NCBI RefSeq assembly: GCF_049943955.1
Contig: NZ_JBNFTW010000001.1
Coordinates: forward strand, 434,001 to 498,000
Origin: Desulfosporosinus sp049943955
GTDB lineage: Bacteria > Bacillota > Desulfitobacteriia > Desulfitobacteriales > Desulfitobacteriaceae
Length of the DNA: 64,000 nt
Direction of reading: 5' to 3'
Shown: in pieces, positions 59,415 through 64,000 of the stretch
Numbering within the stretch: position 1 is the first letter of the stretch
How the letters are laid out: each line of letters begins with the position of its first letter
Notes under the pieces: model-generated
What the model was told of the DNA's origin: nothing
What the model saw: the letters and a program-made list of their open reading frames with translations, nothing else
Databases searched by the model: none
Program-made: the position numbers and the translations under genes

Positions 59415-60524
59415 GTGCGTGTAATGCTGACAGGCGGAGGAACAGGCGGGCATATTTATCCTGCTTTGGCTATTGCTAAGGGATTATTGGCAAGGGATTC
59501 CGGAACTAAGATCCTTTATGTAGGGACTCGAGAGGGAATGGAAGCTCGTTTGGTCCCGGAGGCTGGCATAGAGTTCGCCGGAATTTCCGGTAAAGGTCTC
59601 CCGCGGAAGCTGAGCTTGGATACGATTAAGGTCATGGGGGAAAGTACAAAAGCTCTTTGGCAGACTAAGGAATTATTGCGTAAATTTCATCCTGACTTAG
59701 TTATTGGAACGGGTGGCTATGTATCCGGGCCTGTTGTGCTTACTGCAGCCCTGTTTCATGTTCCAACTATGCTCCATGAGCAAAACGCTTTACCGGGTAT
59801 TACCAATCGTCTCCTGGCCAAGGTTGTAAAGCGGGTGATGATTACGTTTCCGGAAAGCATGGCTCGTTTTGGAACCCCAAAAAAGTTGGAATTAGTCGGC
59901 TTGCCGGTCCGTCCGGACATTGGCCGGGTGACTCGCAGCATTGGTGCTAAGCATTTAGGATTGCGGCCGGATCAGTTAACTGTCCTCGTTACAGGCGGAA
60001 GCCGCGGTGCCAGAACTCTGAATCGGGCCATGACCGTGGTCCTGGAACATCTGCTTCAACGTCCGGAGATACAGGTGATTTGGGCTACCGGGAATGTTAC
60101 GTATCAGGAGACCGTTGAGGGGTTGGAAGCCCAAGGGATTCCCTGGAAAAGTCCCCGCTGGCGTATCCTTGAGTATTTAAAAGATATGCCTGAAGCCTTG
60201 GCCTGTTCTGACCTCTTTATAGGCCGTGCTGGAGCCGCATCTTTAGCTGAAATACAAGTTGCCGGCGTTCCCGGCATTTTGGTGCCCTACCCATTCGCTG
60301 CTGAGAATCATCAGGAATATAATGCCAAAGCTATGGTGAATTCCGGCGCTGCCCGAATGATCTTAGACCGTGAATTAACTGGGGAAACGTTATGGAAGGA
60401 TGTTGAGGAATTAATTTCTTCCCCCTCTCAGTTGAAAGAAATGGGCAGCGCATCACGTGTCATGGCTAAACCACAAGCGTTAAATAAAATTGTGGATCTT
60501 TGTTTAGAGACGGCATGGCACTAG
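59415..60524 (+). CDS. murG: UDP-GlcNAc:lipid I transferase MurG
   Basis: A 369-residue GT28 protein. The N-terminal glycine-rich motif is LTGGGTGGHIYPALAIA (near residues 5-21), followed by GTGGYVSGPV near 97 and HEQNALPGITNRLL near 121; the C-terminal domain has VTGGSRGARTLN near 193 and LIGRAGAASLAEI near 270. MurG converts lipid I to lipid II. The start is GTG after GGAAGGGG. Confidence 0.97.
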   Translation: MRVMLTGGGTGGHIYPALAIAKGLLARDSGTKILYVGTREGMEARLVPEAGIEFAGISGKGLPRKLSLDTIKVMGESTKALWQTKELLRKFHPDLVIGTGGYVSGPVVLTAALFHVPTMLHEQNALPGITNRLLAKVVKRVMITFPESMARFGTPKKLELVGLPVRPDIGRVTRSIGAKHLGLRPDQLTVLVTGGSRGARTLNRAMTVVLEHLLQRPEIQVIWATGNVTYQETVEGLEAQGIPWKSPRWRILEYLKDMPEALACSDLFIGRAGAASLAEIQVAGVPGILVPYPFAAENHQEYNAKAMVNSGAARMILDRELTGETLWKDVEELISSPSQLKEMGSASRVMAKPQALNKIVDLCLETAWH

Positions 60525-60624
60525 TCCTTATGTCTCGAACATGAATAACCAACTTCTCCTTTGCTCACACCTTCTGGCCTCAATGCATAGGATATGGCAG
60601 TAACAAAGAAGAGGAGTGAGGCGT

Positions 60625-61473
60625 GTGTGGCCGAGAAGAAGAGTGCTTTTAATTGCTCCTTCCGGAGCTCCGGGAATTGATGGGGCTCGAGCTTTCTATA
60701 AGGAGATCAATCTCGATTTTCTCGAAATTGATCCTGCAGCAACGGAATTAAGCCCTGTCTCGTCCCAGGATTGGCTGGAAAAACCATTTGCCTGCGGCGC
60801 CAATGAAACAGGCCCTTTTACCGAAGGCGTTGTTTGGCCAGGTCTTGACGATGATTGGCGACCTCAACAGATTTTGGATTACAGTCTGCCTGTTCAATCT
60901 ATTACTGTATATTTACATAATTTTTTTAAAGATGAAGTTGTTATACCGTTTTCTGAGCAGGAAGTTTTGGCAGAAGGTTACCCCTTGGCTGGACATATCT
61001 TGAAGGAAGCAGGTTTTGAACCTTCCATCCTTTGGCAAACTAAGGATGGAACTTGGAAATGTGAGGAAAGGCCCGGTTTCATCTGGGTTCTGCCAGAATC
61101 TTGGTTATTGATGCTGGCGGGAAAAGAGACCATGGGAAGAAGCGTGGCCGAGTCTAGTCCAGAAGTCCTATGGAAACGAAACGAAATGGGGATTGACTTT
61201 TATAGGGGAGAGGGCGAGACTTATGTAGGGCATTTGCCCAGGTGGCCCGATTCTGCAGAGGAACCCTCCGCAACGGCGTCAATAGCAATGTGCCTAAACT
61301 TGGGAGTTTCTTGGTTTGACATAACATTAGCCCTTAAGTCTGCTTGGGCAGATAACATAATGACGGATAATTTGAGGTGGAACGGTAATGGTTTTGGATG
61401 GAATGCCCGGACGTGTGGAGAAGAATTACCCGCTGAAGGATTTAACGACCTGGAAAATTGGCGGACCTGCTGA
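60625..61473 (+). CDS. MurC-like protein without ATP-binding loop, in the murC position
   Basis: About 282 residues. Three stretches resemble parts of MurC in order: a glycine/alanine N-terminal loop (LLIAPSGAPGIDGARAF; MurC has a GxGGxGMxG loop here), GYPLAGHILKEAGFEPSILW near residue 118 (MurC has a MIAHILKEAG-type helix just after the P-loop) and ATASIAMCLNLGVSWFDITL near 215 (MurC has an A..A.A..LGI helix). The GTHGKTTT P-loop, the tail of the ligase domain and the C-terminal domain are absent. The last 28 codons overlap murB. GAGGAG precedes the GTG at 60625. It probably cannot act as a ligase. Confidence 0.6.
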   Translation: MWPRRRVLLIAPSGAPGIDGARAFYKEINLDFLEIDPAATELSPVSSQDWLEKPFACGANETGPFTEGVVWPGLDDDWRPQQILDYSLPVQSITVYLHNFFKDEVVIPFSEQEVLAEGYPLAGHILKEAGFEPSILWQTKDGTWKCEERPGFIWVLPESWLLMLAGKETMGRSVAESSPEVLWKRNEMGIDFYRGEGETYVGHLPRWPDSAEEPSATASIAMCLNLGVSWFDITLALKSAWADNIMTDNLRWNGNGFGWNARTCGEELPAEGFNDLENWRTC

Positions 61474-62266
61474 GATCGCTTATTGGCCGAAAACGACAGA
61501 CGATCTTAAAGAGGTCATAGAACGGGCTATGGCGGCCAAAGTTCCCCTTTGGCTGATCGGCCGGGGGTCTAATCTTTTAATTTCTGATCAAGGGCTTCCG
61601 GGAATTACGCTGGTAACCACGTCACTGCGTTCTATTCACTGGGATGATTATTCAGTTCGAGTTCAAGCAGGGTACCCTTTGGCACGCTTAGCTCAGGAAA
61701 CCGGAGAGCGTGGATGGAGCGGCTTGGAATTTGCACGCGGGATTCCCGGCTCTGTTGGGGGAGCGGTGATCATGAATGCCGGTGCACACGGCGGAGAAAT
61801 GGCTTCGCAAATTGAAAGTGTAACGATACTCACAACAGAGGGATCTTGGCGAAGGCTTAAGAGAGAGGAAATAGAGTTCGGTTATCGCTATTGCTCTTTG
61901 AGCGGAGAGGCTTGGATTATGGAAGCTACCCTTAAATTTTCGCCGGGGAACAAGGAGGCCATTCTTCACAGTATGCAAGAAAATTTAAGACAGAGAGCTA
62001 TTAATCAGCCCCTTGAGGTTCCTAATGCCGGGAGTATCTTTCGAAATCCACCCGGTGATTCTGCAGGGCGTTTGATTGAAACCGCCGGTTGGAAAGGAAA
62101 GAGTGTCGGAGGTGCTCTAGTTTCAACGAAACATGCTAATTTTATTGTTAATACGGGTGGTGCTAAGGCCTACGATGTCCTCGCTCTGATCGGGGAGATT
62201 CAGGAGGATATTCAACATAAATATGGGATTGCCTTGCAGACAGAAATAAAATATTTGGGGAAATAG
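61388..62266 (+). CDS. murB: UDP-N-acetylenolpyruvoylglucosamine reductase MurB
   Basis: A 292-residue FAD enzyme. The N-terminal TTWKIGGPAEIAYWP, the FAD motif IGRGSNLLISDQGL near residue 57, GIPGSVGGAVIMNAGAHGGE near 118, and the catalytic-serine region NAGSIFRNP near 217 are present. It reduces enolpyruvyl-UDP-GlcNAc to UDP-MurNAc. The ATG at 61388 follows AGGTGG and overlaps the MurC-like gene by 86 bases, a larger overlap than elsewhere in the cluster. Confidence 0.95.
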   Translation: MVLDGMPGRVEKNYPLKDLTTWKIGGPAEIAYWPKTTDDLKEVIERAMAAKVPLWLIGRGSNLLISDQGLPGITLVTTSLRSIHWDDYSVRVQAGYPLARLAQETGERGWSGLEFARGIPGSVGGAVIMNAGAHGGEMASQIESVTILTTEGSWRRLKREEIEFGYRYCSLSGEAWIMEATLKFSPGNKEAILHSMQENLRQRAINQPLEVPNAGSIFRNPPGDSAGRLIETAGWKGKSVGGALVSTKHANFIVNTGGAKAYDVLALIGEIQEDIQHKYGIALQTEIKYLGK

Positions 62267-62309
62267 AAGGTTTACCAGTAAAGTAGTGACACCAAGGAGG
62301 AGAAAAACT

Positions 62310-63575
62310 ATGGCTATGGATCGCTATGTCATTACGGGAAAACAAAGGTTAGAGGGAACAATTCGTGTCAGTGGGGCCAAAAACTCTTCCCTTCCTTTAC
62401 TAGCGGCAACTCTGCTTGCCGAAGGAACCTCCACATTGTTAGAAATCCCGGCCTTGGCAGATATCAGACATATGATTGAGGTTCTGGAACACTTGGGCTG
62501 CAAAGTACAACGTCAAAATGAAGGGTTAACCATAGATGCAGCAGCCCTGGAATTTTGTGATGTTGATGAAGAGCTGATGCGGAAAATGCGTGCCTCTAAT
62601 TTAATTTTAGGGCCTTTATTGGCACGCTATGGACGGGTAAAAATTTCAAGGCCCGGCGGATGTGCTATAGGATCTCGGCCGATGGATCAACATATTAAAG
62701 GGCTGCAGCAGCTTGGAGTGAAAATTAAAGAAAGACATGGCTATATAGAAGCTTGGGCAGATCGCTTAGAGGGGGCGGAAGTTTATCTTGATGTACCGAG
62801 CGTAGGGGCTACCGAAAACATCATGATGGCAGCAGTTTTAGCAAAGGGAACCACGGTGATCCGAAACGCGGCTCGTGAACCGGAAATTGTTGACCTGCAA
62901 AACTTTCTCAATAAAATGGGAGCTAAAGTGCGTGGGGCGGGAATGGATGTCCTGAGAATTGACGGGGCAGACTCCCTTAAACCGGCTGAGCACACAGTGA
63001 TCCCAGATCGAATTGAGGCTGGAACGCATATGATAGCAGCCGTTATGACTGGGGGAGATTTAACGATCGAGAATGTTGTCCCGGAACATCTTGAGCCTGT
63101 TATTGCCAAATTACGACAGGCAGGGGCTAAGATCACGCTCCTCGATGATGCAGTTCGGGTCGAGAGGAAAGGCAAAATTCATAGCATTGATCTTAAAACA
63201 ATGCCATACCCCGGATTCCCGACCGATATGCAGCCGCAGTTTATGGCCATGTTGGCCTGTGCGGAGGGGACCAGCGTTATCACTGAAACGATTTTTGAAA
63301 ACCGTTTTCAGCATGTCGATGAGTTGTGTCGGATGGGCGCTCAAATTAAGGTTGAAGGTAGAACTGCCATTATTCGCGGAACTGGAACTTTGGAGGGAGC
63401 CTTCGTAGAGGCCACAGATCTAAGGGCCGGGGCAGCTCTTTTTCTGGCCGCTTTAGCTGCTGATGAAGCGACGGTCTTGGAAAGAGTCGATTATATCGAT
63501 CGTGGCTATGAAAATTTAGAAGAAAAATACCGTCATATAGGTGCCAAATTGCTGAGGGTCGCGCCTAAAAGTTAA
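62310..63575 (+). CDS. murA: UDP-GlcNAc 1-carboxyvinyltransferase MurA
   Basis: About 421 residues. SGAKNSSLPLLAATLLAEG is at the N-terminus, with the catalytic cysteine in RPGGCAIGSRPMD near residue 115, and GVPSxGATE-type LDVPSVGATENIM near 158; YPGFPTDMQPQF near 300 is also typical. MurA commits UDP-GlcNAc to cell-wall synthesis and is the fosfomycin target. AAGGAGG at 62294-62300 selects the ATG at 62310. The presence of Cys rather than Asp at the active site predicts fosfomycin sensitivity. Confidence 0.96.
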   Translation: MAMDRYVITGKQRLEGTIRVSGAKNSSLPLLAATLLAEGTSTLLEIPALADIRHMIEVLEHLGCKVQRQNEGLTIDAAALEFCDVDEELMRKMRASNLILGPLLARYGRVKISRPGGCAIGSRPMDQHIKGLQQLGVKIKERHGYIEAWADRLEGAEVYLDVPSVGATENIMMAAVLAKGTTVIRNAAREPEIVDLQNFLNKMGAKVRGAGMDVLRIDGADSLKPAEHTVIPDRIEAGTHMIAAVMTGGDLTIENVVPEHLEPVIAKLRQAGAKITLLDDAVRVERKGKIHSIDLKTMPYPGFPTDMQPQFMAMLACAEGTSVITETIFENRFQHVDELCRMGAQIKVEGRTAIIRGTGTLEGAFVEATDLRAGAALFLAALAADEATVLERVDYIDRGYENLEEKYRHIGAKLLRVAPKS

Positions 63576-63686
63576 AATTCCTTCAATTAATGAGGAAACT
63601 GTAATATTTTGTTGGGAAAAAAATTTTTCAAAGGGCATGACAGAATAGGTTTGTATTCGTTATACTTGGAACAAGGAGGAATCACC

Positions 63687-64000
63687 ATGACTTCCAAGAA
63701 AACAAATACAACCTTCCTCTATCTGACGGCATTGACTATATTACTCGCACTGGGTTTGGCCTTATTCTTTCGCTCCAGTGCGTTTGTCGTACGAACTATT
63801 AAGGTTCAAGGTCTAAGTATTATTCCGGAAAATGAGATTCTAAAATTAGCCAATGGAGTTCAAGGACAGAATCTCTTACTCTTCGATCAAGAAGACCTCA
63901 AGAATAAGATTTTTCTGCATCCTCTCGTCCAAAACGTAACCTTTAAGAGGGTGCTGCCTCACACTTTAGTGATTCAGATTACTGAACGGACGCCTGTAGC
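63687..64000 (+). CDS. ftsQ: Cell division protein FtsQ/DivIB, N-terminal part
   Basis: The first 104 codons; the window ends inside the gene. A short cytoplasmic tail precedes one membrane helix (about residues 10-28), then a POTRA domain (VVRTIKVQGLSIIPENEILK, then NVTFKRVLPHTLVIQITER). This is the FtsQ/DivIB layout, and the position after murA agrees with Firmicute dcw clusters. AAGGAGG precedes the ATG at 63687. It joins FtsL and FtsB/DivIC at the septum. Confidence 0.9.
   Translation, partial: MTSKKTNTTFLYLTALTILLALGLALFFRSSAFVVRTIKVQGLSIIPENEILKLANGVQGQNLLLFDQEDLKNKIFLHPLVQNVTFKRVLPHTLVIQITERTPV

Noticed and set aside
60625..61473. Annotation as a functional MurC
   Set aside because: No ATP-binding loop or C-terminal domain and only about 60 percent of normal MurC length.
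1..64000. tRNA, rRNA, CRISPR arrays, prophage or IS elements
   Set aside because: None could be recognised by eye; the gaps are short and accounted for by terminators, promoters and AT-rich leaders. A tRNAscan or ISfinder search would be needed to exclude small cases.

Overview
The window is a continuous stretch of chromosome from a Gram-positive, endospore-forming, motile, probably anaerobic Firmicute. The best match I can suggest by eye is the Desulfosporosinus/Desulfitobacterium group (Peptococcaceae-type Clostridia). The grounds are strong AGGAGG-type ribosome sites with many TTG and GTG starts, a B. subtilis-like fliO-P-Q-R-flhB-A-F-G order, a MecA adaptor, a SpoVD-type penicillin-binding protein in the cell-wall cluster, selenocysteine genes, bacillithiol genes and a PerR-type regulator. 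The genus is inference. I saw no tRNA, rRNA, CRISPR array, prophage or insertion sequence.

Region 1 (1-18425) is a long flagellar/chemotaxis transcription unit on the + strand: the end of cheY, the export apparatus (fliO, fliP, fliQ, fliR, flhB, flhA), flhF and flhG, a PilZ c-di-GMP receptor, cheC, cheD, a small membrane protein and sigD. It continues with hook and rod genes (fliK, flgD, flgE, flgG, flgB, flgF), cheW, a lytic transglycosylase and a secreted Ig-like protein, and ends at a perfect 15-bp terminator hairpin. cheA and cheB, which sit between flhG and cheC in B. subtilis, are absent here, and flgB is separated from any flgC or fliE.

Region 2 (18426-48509) is housekeeping and redox metabolism. 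It holds mecA, a minus-strand orphan zinc-ribbon gene, selA and selD (selD is itself a selenoprotein gene with an in-frame TGA at codon 22), bshC, an LCP cell-wall ligase, a FapA/DUF342 protein, moeA-mobB, a minus-strand Na/Pi transporter and an acetyltransferase. Then follow a TldD/TldE pair, a PHP phosphoesterase, two unrecognised proteins, a YlbF-family protein, bshA, a MoxR ATPase with a VWA partner, two mini-genes (zinc ribbon and ferredoxin) and perR. The region closes with a membrane-anchored GH2-like protein that appears catalytically dead, a MetE-like protein, a DUF1858 protein, a Met-rich LysM protein and a dihydrolipoyl dehydrogenase.

Region 3 (48510-64000) is the division and cell-wall (dcw) cluster: mraZ with a textbook MraZ operator, rsmH, ftsL, spoVD, murE, murF, mraY, murD, ftsW/spoVE, murG, a 282-residue protein in the usual murC slot, murB, murA and the start of ftsQ/divIB. 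The murC-slot protein looks like a shortened MurC relative without the ATP-binding P-loop; no intact murC is in the window.

Of most interest are this degenerate MurC-like gene, the selenocysteine-containing SelD, a terminator-like hairpin inside the first codons of bshC, two copies of a REP-like palindromic repeat whose ends abut moeA and murD expression signals, and the GH2-like membrane protein lacking its catalytic Asn-Glu. Gene calls rest on motif recognition by eye; no database search was run.
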